A stretch of 64,000 bases of DNA from Portibacter lacus (GCF_021533215.1 NZ_JAJNKA010000006.1:1-64000), one strand, 5' to 3'. Positions 27,238 to 36,156 are shown, numbered from the stretch's first letter. Notes: generated by a model from the letters alone, not told the origin. A program made the numbers and translations.

Positions 27238-27766
27238 GTTTTTCGGTTAGACTTGTGGGATGGTTTTCGGACTTAATCAGTTTATTATGGATGTTTTCTT
27301 GTAGTGAGCTAGAAATAGAACGTGGAATCTTAATACAATAAATGGCTTAGCTGTCCTTCCGTTTCACTGCAGGCTTACCAGTCCATTTATTTTCTGTAAG
27401 TGCTCGTATTAATATTTATTACCGACAGGCTTGTAGAGCCGAAGTTGGCTGTTATATGGATCTGTATGATATGGCTAAGGTTCGTAGTACCGACATTGTA
27501 AATTTATAATCCAGCTCTCTTGGCTATCATTGATAATCTTAGACATCTATTAGAATTACAATTTATCCTTTAGTATCAAACTTGAGAGTGTAATTTTCAG
27601 AAGAATTATTTTACAATGATCCTCACCTAGTCAAAGGTCAAAATAGAAGCTTTCTTACTTCGTAGGTGAATCTTTTTTTTAAAGCTCATTCGAAAAGAAG
27701 TAAACTCCTTTTCTTCTTCACATAAAAAAAAGCTTCTCGACAATGCCGAAAAGCTTCTATTCTCTG
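27238..27766. other. 529-base gene-free stretch
   Basis: Between the carboxypeptidase stop and the tRNA no gene with family resemblance is visible on either strand. A plus-strand frame of about 51 codons (roughly 27354-27510) is open but lacks a start codon and matches nothing I know. AATAAATGG at 27337-27345 is inverted at 27383-27391. The tRNA terminator occupies the right end. This is the longest gene-free region in the window; it may hold decayed sequence or an unrecognised RNA. Confidence 0.5.
27724..27757 (-). terminator. intrinsic terminator after tRNA-Arg
   Basis: Read on the minus strand, AAGCTTTTCG pairs with CGAGAAGCTT (one G-T pair) around a 7-base loop and is followed by a run of eight T. 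It lies 10 bases after the tRNA 3' end and terminates the tRNA transcript. Confidence 0.8.
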
Positions 27767-27840
27767 TGACCGCGGAAGGATTCGAACCCTCAACCCTCAG
27801 AGCCGAAATCTGATATTCTATCCAGTTGAACTACGCAGCC
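27767..27840 (-). tRNA. tRNA-Arg (anticodon TCG)
   Basis: A 74-base cloverleaf. Acceptor stem GGCTGCG/CGCGGTC, D-arm GTTC/GAAT, anticodon stem TCAGA/TCTGA around the loop TTTCGGC (anticodon TCG, decodes CGA and possibly other CGN codons), T-arm GAGGG/CCTTC with loop TTCGAAT, discriminator A. The 3' CCA is not encoded, so it must be added after transcription. All stems pair apart from a few G-T wobbles. Confidence 0.95.
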
Positions 27841-27963
27841 ATTAAATTGAAAATAGTCCAAAAACTACTTTCTATTTTACTTGTTGCAAAAGTAAAATTT
27901 ATTTCAGTTATTTTGAATTAATTGGATATTAAAACGCAATAACCTAAATACTATTTTTTGTTA

Positions 27964-29571
27964 CTATGCTTTAGAAGCTAATTCTTCCTTCATCGCAAGG
28001 TATTCATCGAATGTTTTCAAACTATCATAACATCCAATGCCATTATCATTTAGATCTATTATTCTATTCGCAATGGATTGTGTGAAAGTATGATCTCGAG
28101 ATGTAAAGATTAAATTTCCTTTGAAATTAATTAGAGAATTATTTAATGCCGTAATCGTCTCTAGATCCAAGTGATTCGTAGGTTCGTTCAGCATCATAAA
28201 ATTGGCACCTGAAAGCATTAATTTAGATAACATACATCTCACTTTTTCTCCTCCAGAAAGTACGTTTGCCATTTTCAAACTTTCTTGTCCAGAAAACAGC
28301 ATTTTACCTAAGAATCCTCTAATAAATGCTTCATCTTTATCTTTAGAAAATTCTCTTAACCAATCGATTAAGCTGACCTCACTGTGGAACATGTGTTCGT
28401 GATCATTCGGAAGATCATCCATCGTTATTGTTTGTCCCCAATTGATTTCACCTGTATCAGGTTCTAATCTGCCTGCTAGGACATCATAAAAGGCATCTAG
28501 AACAACACTGTTTTTTCCAAGTAAAGCAATCTTATCCTTGGAATTCATGGTGAAATTGATTTCTGAAAACATCAATTCTCCATTAATAGATTTACTTAAG
28601 TTTTTAACCTCTAAGATTTGATCACCAACTTCTCTTTTAGGTTCCCAGATGATTCCAGGATATTTTCTAGAACTTGGCTTGATCTCATCCACATTTATTT
28701 TTGCCAAGAGCTTTTTCTTTGCAGTTGCTTGCCTTGACTTAGATGCATTCGCACTAAACCTGTCAATAAATGCTTGTAATTCAGCCCGCTTGGTTTCTGA
28801 CTTTTTGTTTTGATTAAGTTTCTGTCTTAGAGCAAGTTGACTCGATTCATACCAGAATGTATAATTACCAGTATATAAATTGATCCTAGAAAAGTCAATA
28901 TCCACGGTATGCGTACAAACGGTATCAAGAAAGTGTCTATCGTGAGAAACAACGATGACTGTATTTTTGAAATCCAGTAAAAAATCTTCTAACCAAGTTA
29001 CGGTTTTGATGTCCAAATCATTCGTAGGCTCATCTAGAATAAGGATATCCGGATCACCGAAAAGTGCTTGAGCTAGTAAAACCCTAACTTTAGCAGCTCC
29101 GGAAAGCTCTGACATTGACTTATAATGGAGATCTTCATGAATTCCTATTCCTGATAGCAGACTTGCTGCTTCTGGTTCGGCATTCCATCCATTCATTTCA
29201 GCAAATTTTTCCTCTAATTCTCCAGCTTTGATACCATCTGCATCACTGAAATCAGGTTTCATATAGATGGCATCTTTTTCCTTCATTAAATCCCACAATG
29301 CTTTGTGTCCTTTCATAACCGTATCAAGCACGGTATGATTGTCGAAAGAATTGTGATCTTGAGAAAGTACAGCCATCCGTTTTCCTGGTTCAATTCCGAT
29401 ATTACCGGTATTAGCGTCAATTTCTCCCGAAAGAATTTTCAAAAAGGTAGACTTTCCTGCTCCATTTGCTCCAATAACACCATAGCAATTACCTGGTGTA
29501 AAGGTGATGTTAACCTCATCGAATAGAATTCTTTTGCCGTACTGAAGGGAAATATTATTTGCTGAAATCAT
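27964..29571 (-). CDS. ABC-F family ATPase (YbiT/YkpA-like)
   Basis: A soluble tandem ABC protein without membrane segments, 535 residues, usual for the YbiT/YkpA subgroup acting on ribosomes. The first domain is intact: GANGAGKST Walker A, LILDEPTNDLD Walker B and VVSHDRHFL switch. The second domain keeps the LSGGEK signature but reads LGKNSVVLD at Walker A (no lysine-Ser/Thr), MMLNEPTNHLD at Walker B (Asp to Asn) and FTSRDHTF at the switch (His to Arg), so its ATPase site looks degenerate. A -7 element (TACCTTTG) lies 21 bases before the start. Translation factor role inferred from the family. Confidence 0.9.
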   Translation of the reverse strand: MISANNISLQYGKRILFDEVNITFTPGNCYGVIGANGAGKSTFLKILSGEIDANTGNIGIEPGKRMAVLSQDHNSFDNHTVLDTVMKGHKALWDLMKEKDAIYMKPDFSDADGIKAGELEEKFAEMNGWNAEPEAASLLSGIGIHEDLHYKSMSELSGAAKVRVLLAQALFGDPDILILDEPTNDLDIKTVTWLEDFLLDFKNTVIVVSHDRHFLDTVCTHTVDIDFSRINLYTGNYTFWYESSQLALRQKLNQNKKSETKRAELQAFIDRFSANASKSRQATAKKKLLAKINVDEIKPSSRKYPGIIWEPKREVGDQILEVKNLSKSINGELMFSEINFTMNSKDKIALLGKNSVVLDAFYDVLAGRLEPDTGEINWGQTITMDDLPNDHEHMFHSEVSLIDWLREFSKDKDEAFIRGFLGKMLFSGQESLKMANVLSGGEKVRCMLSKLMLSGANFMMLNEPTNHLDLETITALNNSLINFKGNLIFTSRDHTFTQSIANRIIDLNDNGIGCYDSLKTFDEYLAMKEELASKA

Positions 29572-29592
29572 TAACTTTTATTTTAGAGCCTG

Positions 29593-29600
29593 CAAAGGTA
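29593..29600 (-). promoter_or_regulatory. ABC-F gene -7 element TACCTTTG
   Basis: TAnnTTTG on the minus strand, followed by GCAGG and then the ATG 21 bases away. No clear TTTG -33 partner is visible. Predicted leader is very short. Confidence 0.45.
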
Positions 29601-29702
29601 AGCATTTCTTGTTATTCTTTTGTTATGTCTGTGTTAAACAGCGCTATAAAATGTCTGGTTTTTTTCTTAATTTAAATTCTAGAAAAAACGAAACTTATAA
29701 TT

Positions 29703-30134
29703 ATGAATAATCCAACAAGACCCAACATCGTATTTTGGATCATAGGTGCTGTCGCACTTCTTTGGAATCTTATGGGCGTTATGGCCTTTTTTACACAAGC
29801 AATGAACTCAGATTCTTATAGAGCTAGTATTCCTGCCGATCAGTTAGCTATAATCGATGCTTTACCACTTTGGTACATATTGGTTTTTGCAGTTGCTGTA
29901 TTTGCGTCTGCATTAGCATGTATTTTTTTACTAGTACGAAGAAAACTCGCGGTTCCATTATTCTTGATTGGCTTTATTGCGGTTCTTATACAGTCCAGTT
30001 ATAATCTATTCTATAATGCTGGAAGAGCCTTTTATGCAATGCCCCAATATATCATGTTAGTATCATTGCCTATTGTCTCAGCACTCTTATATTGGTATGC
30101 TCGACGTTGCGATCAAAAAGGATGGTTGAAATAA
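29703..30134 (+). CDS. small four-helix membrane protein
   Basis: A 143-residue integral membrane protein with four hydrophobic segments at about 8-30, 55-77, 84-102 and 112-130. Between the first two lies a short outer loop (DSYRASIPADQLA). No catalytic motif is visible; similar proteins in this phylum are listed as hypothetical or as sugar transporter without evidence. It ends one base from the convergent neighbour. Function unknown. Confidence 0.7.
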   Translation: MNNPTRPNIVFWIIGAVALLWNLMGVMAFFTQAMNSDSYRASIPADQLAIIDALPLWYILVFAVAVFASALACIFLLVRRKLAVPLFLIGFIAVLIQSSYNLFYNAGRAFYAMPQYIMLVSLPIVSALLYWYARRCDQKGWLK

Positions 30135-30135
30135 A

Positions 30136-30594
30136 TTAAAACTTTTTGCTGCGTATTAGTTTCTTAGATTGAGAAAGATATATCATTCCTAAAATACTTA
30201 TGATTAGAAGGTAAGTTCCACCTCCGATCAGATAGGGAATCTGTGAAGGAACCAGTTCCATTCCCATTGGGACATCTCCTCCGACGAGAAAACCACCTAT
30301 GATAATTAGGTTGAAAGCGATCAATGTTGCAATCATGTAGATTAAAAAATTGACATAGAAAGTGATACTTAATATAGTGTTATTGGTGTTATCTTCTTTT
30401 AAGCCTTTCTCTATAATTTGGTTGCTAAAGTAGTAATAAAGCACAAGTGGAATTATGCAAATTAGTGCCACAAAAGCAATCGTTCCCGAACTGTTTTCAA
30501 ACCAACCTATGAAACTAAGAGGAATAATTATAAGCAGTGGGATTAATGTTCCTACAACAAAAGTAATCCAGAGTAATTTTATTTTTTGTTTCAT
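30136..30594 (-). CDS. four-helix membrane protein, unknown
   Basis: A protein of 152 residues from the ATG at 30594, where a lysine-rich start leads straight into the first membrane helix (the frame extends 7 codons upstream). Four hydrophobic segments at about 7-28, 39-58, 74-98 and 113-140 are seen; the loop before the last helix is Gly/Pro-rich (GGDVPMGMELVP). I do not recognise the family. It converges on the other small membrane protein, with one base between the stops. Confidence 0.6.
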   Translation of the reverse strand: MKQKIKLLWITFVVGTLIPLLIIIPLSFIGWFENSSGTIAFVALICIIPLVLYYYFSNQIIEKGLKEDNTNNTILSITFYVNFLIYMIATLIAFNLIIIGGFLVGGDVPMGMELVPSQIPYLIGGGTYLLIISILGMIYLSQSKKLIRSKKF

Positions 30595-30768
30595 AGAATA
30601 GGTACGCGCTGACACGGTAATTTTGTATAAAATTTAAAGAGAACAAAGATAGATTTTTTTGATCTACATCGAACAAATAGTCTTGTTTGTTGATATGATA
30701 AATGTAATATGAGAGATTAAGTTTTTAAGTATTACGTATTTTTTCACCAAATAAAATTATACCAATAA

Positions 30769-31329
30769 ATGGAAAGTTTAAGTAAGAAGAGAATTGCAAT
30801 ATTAGCAACGGATGGATTTGAAGAGTCAGAATTTACTTCGCCTAAAGAAGCATTAGAAAATGCAGGTGCCAAAGTGGACGTTATTTCCGATAAATCCGGT
30901 AAAATTAAATCTTGGAAAGATGGTAATTGGGGATCCGAATTTTCAGTTACCAAAACCATTAATGAGGCAAATGAAAAAGACTATGATGGTCTGATGTTGC
31001 CCGGTGGAGTTATTAATCCCGATAAGTTAAGAAGAAATGATGATGCAATTAATTTTGTTAAATCATTTTTCAAAAGCCACAAACCAGTAGGAGCTATATG
31101 TCATGCTCCATGGTTATTAGCCGAAGCGGGAGTTTTGGAAGGCAGAGAGATTACCTCTTTTAATTCCATAAAAACAGATATGATTAACGCGGGAGCTAAG
31201 TGGAGAGACAGTGAAGTTGTAACCGATCACGGGTTAGTAACAAGTAGAAATCCTGATGATTTACCTGCCTTTAATAAGAAATTAGTAGAGGAAATAAAAG
31301 AGGGGAAACATCAACTTCAGACTGCATAA
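30769..31329 (+). CDS. DJ-1/PfpI-family protein (YhbO-like)
   Basis: Class I glutamine-amidotransferase-like fold, 186 residues. The nucleophile-elbow cysteine is Cys111 followed by His112 in GAICHAPW, and the N-terminal glutamate in TDGFEESEFT completes the usual Cys-His-Glu site. Relatives are described as intracellular proteases or, more recently, protein/nucleotide deglycases that repair glycation damage; which applies is debated. It lies next to the catalase/oxyR pair, fitting a stress role. A shared terminator separates it from the convergent catalase gene. Confidence 0.9.
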   Translation: MESLSKKRIAILATDGFEESEFTSPKEALENAGAKVDVISDKSGKIKSWKDGNWGSEFSVTKTINEANEKDYDGLMLPGGVINPDKLRRNDDAINFVKSFFKSHKPVGAICHAPWLLAEAGVLEGREITSFNSIKTDMINAGAKWRDSEVVTDHGLVTSRNPDDLPAFNKKLVEEIKEGKHQLQTA

Positions 31330-31380
31330 AACATTCTATCTTAATTGATTAGTTACTTGAATAGATAGAATTCAAAATTA

Positions 31381-31410
31381 ACCCCTGATATCAAATTTGG
31401 TATCAGGGGT
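31381..31410. terminator. hairpin between convergent genes
   Basis: A perfect 10-bp stem, ACCCCTGATA and TATCAGGGGT, around a 10-base loop. It lies between the PfpI-like and catalase stops. Flanks are AT-rich on both sides without a long T run, so it is probably a weak bidirectional terminator. Confidence 0.7.
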
Positions 31411-31439
31411 ATTTATAAAGGGTGTAAAGTGTTTGCAAT

Positions 31440-32933
31440 TTATGAATGGCTTGGCATGAATTCCATTAATTTATTCATATCTACCCCTAATCCTCTAGCT
31501 ATTCCCATTCCCAATTTTTCACTGCATCTGAACCAGTGGCATAATTGTCTCAGGATGATCTCATCTTTTTTAGGTCCACTAATTCCACTCATCGCCCCTA
31601 CGATATTACTCACTAAGTTTTCTCTATCTCTGTCACTCATCACTTTTTCATACAAAGCTTTCGGCTGAGAATAATGATCGTTATCATTTTCATTTCGATC
31701 GAAATATCCTGCGATATTGCTTTCTAATTCATATGGCTGGCCCTTATAAGCCTCATCTTCATGCAGATCATCGAAACTATTAGGATAATAGTTAGGATTT
31801 CCTCCACCATTTCCATCCATTCTCATCGCTCCATCTCTGTGATAATTTTTCACAGCGAAAGGACATCTATTTACAGGTAGTTGTTCATAATTCGCACCTA
31901 TTCTATATCTGTGCGCATCTGGATAGGCAAGGATTCTGCCCTGAAGCATTTTATCTGGGGAAAATCCAATTCCATCTATCAAATTAGCTGGTGCGAATGC
32001 CGACTGCTCTATATCTTGAAAGTAGTTTTCTGGTATTTCATTTAATTCAAAGTATCCAACATCGATGAGTGGGAAATCACTGTGTGGCCATACTTTAGTC
32101 AAGTCAAATGGATTCCACGGGAATGCTTTAGCTTGTTCATCATTCATGACCTGAATCTTCATATTCCATCTTGGGTATTCTCCTCGTTCGATCGCTTCTA
32201 CTAAATCTCGTTGTGCAAAATCAGGATCTTTACCTTTCATCTCTTCTGCCTTTGCATCATTGAAATTCTTTATTCCTTGGTCAGACTTGAAATGGAACTT
32301 AACCCATACGCGCTCATTATTCGCATTCACTAATGAAAAAGTATGACTACCATAGCCATTCATGAATCGGTGTCCATAAGGCGTACCGCGATCTGACATA
32401 AGGATCATAACTTGGTGAAGAGATTCCGGATTTAAAGACCAGTAATCCCACATCATTGTTGGGCTTTTACAATTCGTTTTTGGATGCCGTTTTTGCGTAT
32501 GAATGAAATCGGGAAATTTCTTCGGGTCTTTGATGAAAAAGACAGGCGTGTTATTTCCCACACAATCCCAATTTCCATCTTCTGTGTAAAATTTTAGAGC
32601 AAAACCTCTAGGGTCTCTTTCTGTATCTGCAGATCCTTTTTCTCCTCCGACTGTGCTAAATCTCAGTAACATCTTGCACTCATTTCCTACCTTTGAAAAA
32701 AGTTTAGCTCTTGTATATTGGGTGATGTCATGAGTGACAACAAATTTTCCAAATGCTCCGGATCCTTTCGCATGAACTACTCTTTCTGGAATTCGCTCTC
32801 TATTAAACTGAGCTAACTTTTCATGTAAAAAAAAGTCTTGCAATAATAACGGTCCTCTAGGCCCGACAGACTGTGAATCTTCATAGTGATTAACAGGACA
32901 CCCTGAATTCGTCGTTATCGATTTCTTTTTCAT
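31440..32933 (-). CDS. katA: monofunctional haem catalase (clade 3)
   Basis: Small-subunit catalase of 497 residues that disproportionates hydrogen peroxide to water and oxygen in the cytosol. The distal His54 lies in RVVHAKGSGAFG, and the haem-ligand Tyr337 in RILAYPDAHRYR; the N-terminus has the usual NSGCPV and QDFFLHEKLAQF segments. It lacks the C-terminal flavodoxin-like domain of large catalases. It is transcribed divergently from oxyR with a candidate OxyR site in the 101-base gap, so peroxide induction is likely. Confidence 0.96.
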   Translation of the reverse strand: MKKKSITTNSGCPVNHYEDSQSVGPRGPLLLQDFFLHEKLAQFNRERIPERVVHAKGSGAFGKFVVTHDITQYTRAKLFSKVGNECKMLLRFSTVGGEKGSADTERDPRGFALKFYTEDGNWDCVGNNTPVFFIKDPKKFPDFIHTQKRHPKTNCKSPTMMWDYWSLNPESLHQVMILMSDRGTPYGHRFMNGYGSHTFSLVNANNERVWVKFHFKSDQGIKNFNDAKAEEMKGKDPDFAQRDLVEAIERGEYPRWNMKIQVMNDEQAKAFPWNPFDLTKVWPHSDFPLIDVGYFELNEIPENYFQDIEQSAFAPANLIDGIGFSPDKMLQGRILAYPDAHRYRIGANYEQLPVNRCPFAVKNYHRDGAMRMDGNGGGNPNYYPNSFDDLHEDEAYKGQPYELESNIAGYFDRNENDNDHYSQPKALYEKVMSDRDRENLVSNIVGAMSGISGPKKDEIILRQLCHWFRCSEKLGMGIARGLGVDMNKLMEFMPSHS

Positions 32934-32991
32934 ATTCGTATTTTTTTGTTGTTAAATTTTAATCCTGCTGCTAATTTAGTCACTACATTTG

Positions 32992-33017
32992 ATTGATAAA
33001 AACTATATTGTGAATAG
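32992..33017. promoter_or_regulatory. candidate OxyR operator between katA and oxyR
   Basis: The gap contains ATTG-N7-CTAT-N7-ATAG (32992-32995, 33003-33006, 33014-33017), matching three of the four quarter-sites of the E. coli OxyR consensus ATAG-N7-CTAT-N7-ATAG-N7-CTAT, one with a single mismatch. The fourth is not conserved. It ends 17 bases before the oxyR ATG, where autorepression and katA activation could both be exerted. Confidence 0.55.
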
Positions 33018-33034
33018 CATAATTGATACTGTCA

Positions 33035-33967
33035 ATGAACATCCAGCAAATTGAATACATCTTAGCCGTTAAAGATTCCAAGAATTTTGGGCAAGCTGCA
33101 GACCAGTGTTTTATCACTCAGTCTACACTTAGTACCATGATTGCTAGGTTTGAAGATGAAATAGGATTGAAGATTTTTGATCGGAAAACTAAACCAGTAA
33201 CGATCACTTTAGAAGGCGCTCAAGTCATTAAGCAACTTGAGATTATTTCGAATGAATTAGATAATCTTTCTGATGTTGTGAAAAGGATCAAAGGTCAACT
33301 TGATGTGAATCTGAAGATTGGTGCTATCCCGACCGTCGCTCCTTATCTTTTTCCACTTTTCTTGAGTGCTTTCATCCAGAAATTTAACGAATATCAATTT
33401 GAAATCTCTGAAATTTCCACAGCGCAGATTGTCGAGAAAATATTGTCCAGAGAAATTGATATAGGAATTGTATCCACTCCACTTAATCATCCGGACTTGA
33501 AGGAACACCATCTATATGATGAATCATTCTATTTATATGATCGGCTGAATAAGAATAACGATTTACTTCATATCTCTGAAATTGACCTAGATAGATTATG
33601 GATATTAGAAGAAGGACATTGCTTAAGAAATCAGGTTAAGAAAATATGCGATCTTCCTCCTCGAAAAATGATCAATGGAAACTTGCATTACAAGTCAGGT
33701 TCCCTAGAAACATTGATGAAATTCGTGAATAATAACAACGGATTAACTTTTCTGCCACAGTTAGCAACGAAAGATCTGAAAGAAGAAGAGAAGCAATATC
33801 TAAAAGCTTTTTCTAATCCTGTACCAGCTAGGTCCATTGGTCTCATTGTACATAAACATTTTGCAAAGAATGATTTGCTGGTTCAGCTAAAGGAGGCCAT
33901 TCTGCTTGCAGTGGAAAAAGTTATATCAAATCTAAATGAAGAACTAAAGATCGTTTCACCTTTTTAA
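33035..33967 (+). CDS. oxyR: OxyR, peroxide-sensing LysR regulator
   Basis: LysR-type regulator of 310 residues from the ATG at 33035 (a TTG 12 bases upstream would only add four residues). The N-terminal winged helix includes KNFGQAADQCFITQSTLST. The redox pair is present: Cys196 in EEGHCLRNQ and Cys205 in KKICDL, nine apart as in E. coli OxyR Cys199-Cys208. Hydrogen peroxide oxidises them to a disulfide that activates transcription. Divergent from katA, its probable target. Cytosolic, tetramer expected. Confidence 0.94.
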   Translation: MNIQQIEYILAVKDSKNFGQAADQCFITQSTLSTMIARFEDEIGLKIFDRKTKPVTITLEGAQVIKQLEIISNELDNLSDVVKRIKGQLDVNLKIGAIPTVAPYLFPLFLSAFIQKFNEYQFEISEISTAQIVEKILSREIDIGIVSTPLNHPDLKEHHLYDESFYLYDRLNKNNDLLHISEIDLDRLWILEEGHCLRNQVKKICDLPPRKMINGNLHYKSGSLETLMKFVNNNNGLTFLPQLATKDLKEEEKQYLKAFSNPVPARSIGLIVHKHFAKNDLLVQLKEAILLAVEKVISNLNEELKIVSPF

Positions 33968-34116
33968 AAATTTGTTCGTCGTGACATATGATGAATAATC
34001 TGGATAAGTAATTGTGATTATGACATTAAATATATATAGATTTCAATTTTAAATTCGTTCGAGAGGAAGAATGGAACAATTTATGCATGTATAAATAAAG
34101 AAATAGAATAAATCCA

Positions 34117-34719
34117 ATGAAAAATATCCTTACTTTATTAATGATGATATTTGCCTTTTCCTTAGGAACAGCGCAACAAGCTAGTGAAAATGAAGGATCT
34201 CTAGATGGTGGCACCATTGAGAGCCAATTTGATTATTTGATTTCAAAATCGAATAACTATCAGCAATATAAGGTTGTTAGAAAAGATTTTATCAGTAAAT
34301 TTTTTCAAAATATTTCAGATTCTTTGGCTTCTAATAATGAAGAAATCACAAAGCTGAATAATACCATCTATGAACAGCAAATAAGCGTAGATTCCATGAA
34401 GTCGCAGATGATGACATTAAATGCTGATTTGACTCAGGTAAATAAAGAGAAAAATAGTTTTTCACTTTTCGGACTATTGCTGAATAAAGTTACGTATAAC
34501 ACTTTGATGTGGAGTCTGATTCTAGGGTTATTAGGTGCATTATTGTTTTTCATTTATAGATTTAAGAGAAGTCATGTTGTTACTGCTAAAGCAAAAGAAA
34601 ATCTAAGCAAGACGAAAGAAGAGTTCGATGCATTTAGAAAGAAAACTTTAGAGAAAGAGCAAGTTCTTATGAGAAAGCTTCAAGATGAGCTGAATAAGAA
34701 TGAAATGAATATGGGTTAG
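34117..34719 (+). CDS. exported coiled-coil protein with one membrane helix
   Basis: A 200-residue protein with a signal peptide ending near GTAQ, a periplasmic part with heptad-like coiled coil (about 65-115), one membrane helix (about 128-148) and a charged coiled-coil cytoplasmic tail. Such proteins are conserved in the phylum and sometimes misnamed tRNA guanine-N1 methyltransferase, for which there is no support. Its stop shares the bases TTAG with the stop of the convergent nitrilase gene. Function unknown. Confidence 0.7.
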   Translation: MKNILTLLMMIFAFSLGTAQQASENEGSLDGGTIESQFDYLISKSNNYQQYKVVRKDFISKFFQNISDSLASNNEEITKLNNTIYEQQISVDSMKSQMMTLNADLTQVNKEKNSFSLFGLLLNKVTYNTLMWSLILGLLGALLFFIYRFKRSHVVTAKAKENLSKTKEEFDAFRKKTLEKEQVLMRKLQDELNKNEMNMG

Positions 34720-35672
34720 TCTTTTATCTCGATTAAGGATTGACGTTCTCTATTAACAAAAAGTTTTGTAACATCTGGTCGGCTGTAATGACCCGCGACA
34801 TCGAAATTCTGTCTTTCTTCGAGAACACTATTGAAGTTTAAGTCACGAACTATCAAGTATTCCTTATTTATAACAGGCTCTACAATCCATTTTCCATCTG
34901 GTCCAGCGATACATGAACCACCATCTGATAAGATTTCGGGAGCATTTTCTAAGATGATATCTAAGTGAGGTGTATTGGAAGGGAAGTCCGACTTTCTCAT
35001 TAAACCAGAAACACCGATGGAATAAGATCTAGATTCTTCAGCAATAAATCTTGTAATGTTTTCTGTATTCCTCTTAGCGCCTGGCCATACTGCAATGTGC
35101 AGGTCTTCACCCATAGCATAAAGTGCTGTTCTGGATAAAGGCATCCAGTTTTCCCAGCAGTTAAGTCCGCCGACCGTAAAAGCTTTTAATGAATGTGTCC
35201 GAAGCCCATGTCCATCTCCAGGTGCCCAAGTCAGTCTTTCTTCAAAAGTAGGCTGGAGTTTTCGATGTACTGATCTTATTTCACCTAGTTGATTGATATA
35301 TACTAGTGTACAATAAATGCTATGATTCCCGCGGTTCAGTGCTTTTTCGATGACTCCGATGTAGATCGCAATCTTATGCTGCTTTGCTAATTCGCAGATG
35401 TTGTTTAAGTCACCAGACTCTATTTCCACTGCATTTCTTATATAGTGAGCATTGATTTCTTTCTGGATCTTTGAGTTGAAGGCTGAGCCATTGGTTAATG
35501 AAATCCAATATGGATAACCTGGAAGCAAAGATTCTCCAAATACAACCAATTCGGCCTCTTCTTTTGCAGCTTTTTTGATCCACGTCTCAATTTTGGAAAT
35601 GGTCTCTACCTTATTCAGCCAGACTGGAGCAATCTGAGCAAGTGCAACTCTTAGTATATGCGCATCAGTCAT
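34716..35672 (-). CDS. nitrilase-family C-N hydrolase
   Basis: Carbon-nitrogen hydrolase of 318 residues with a complete Glu-Lys-Cys triad: Glu47 (FGESLLPGYP), Lys138 (HRKLQPTFEE) and Cys172 (GGLNCWENW). The NCWEN context and length fit true nitrilases or cyanide-type enzymes better than amidases or NAD synthetase domains. It converts a nitrile to the carboxylic acid and ammonia; the substrate is unknown. The VOC-protein gene lies 11 bases upstream in the same direction, a probable operon pair. Cytosolic. Confidence 0.9.
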   Translation of the reverse strand: MTDAHILRVALAQIAPVWLNKVETISKIETWIKKAAKEEAELVVFGESLLPGYPYWISLTNGSAFNSKIQKEINAHYIRNAVEIESGDLNNICELAKQHKIAIYIGVIEKALNRGNHSIYCTLVYINQLGEIRSVHRKLQPTFEERLTWAPGDGHGLRTHSLKAFTVGGLNCWENWMPLSRTALYAMGEDLHIAVWPGAKRNTENITRFIAEESRSYSIGVSGLMRKSDFPSNTPHLDIILENAPEILSDGGSCIAGPDGKWIVEPVINKEYLIVRDLNFNSVLEERQNFDVAGHYSRPDVTKLFVNRERQSLIEIKD

Positions 35673-35683
35673 TTCTATTAATT

Positions 35684-36106
35684 TTACTTAGCAAATAATT
35701 GCCCGATATCTTTGAAAGCCTTGAATTCAAGGGAATTGCCTTCTGTATCCATGAAGAACATAGTTGCTTGTTCTCCTGGTAATCCAGTGAATCTAATGTA
35801 TGGCTCGATTACGAAAGGAATATCACTAGCTTTTAGCTGTGCTGAAAGATTCTCCCAATCTTCCCACTTTAGTACAACTCCAAAGTGTGGAATTGGAACA
35901 TCATGACCATCTACTGGATTAGAAGTAGATGCTCTTTGCATATCTTCTTTAACATGAATAACGAGTTGATGTCCAAAAAAATTAAAGTCAACCCAATGGG
36001 AAGCGCTTCTTCCTTCAGGACAACCTAGAATATCTCTATAAAATGCTCTTGCACGCTCCAAGTTCTGAACTGGAATTGCTAAATGAAAAGGTTGAATATT
36101 TTCCAT
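35684..36106 (-). CDS. VOC-fold (glyoxalase-like) protein
   Basis: A 140-residue vicinal-oxygen-chelate protein with two beta-alpha-beta-beta-beta units. Candidate metal ligands are His8 (PFHLAIPV), His74 (IPHFGVVL) and the glutamate in GNSLEFKAF near the C-terminus, the standard pattern. Family members include glyoxalases, dioxygenases and resistance proteins; the substrate cannot be named. It precedes the nitrilase gene by 11 bases, hinting that both act on one catabolic or detoxification route. Confidence 0.85.
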   Translation of the reverse strand: MENIQPFHLAIPVQNLERARAFYRDILGCPEGRSASHWVDFNFFGHQLVIHVKEDMQRASTSNPVDGHDVPIPHFGVVLKWEDWENLSAQLKASDIPFVIEPYIRFTGLPGEQATMFFMDTEGNSLEFKAFKDIGQLFAK

Positions 36107-36156
36107 TATACTAAGTTAGGATTTACAATTGATAAGATCAATTTTCATAGCAATCA

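Noticed and set aside
27767-27840. tRNA as an integration site for a genomic island
   Set aside because: No integrase, no repeated tRNA 3' end and no abrupt composition change on either side.
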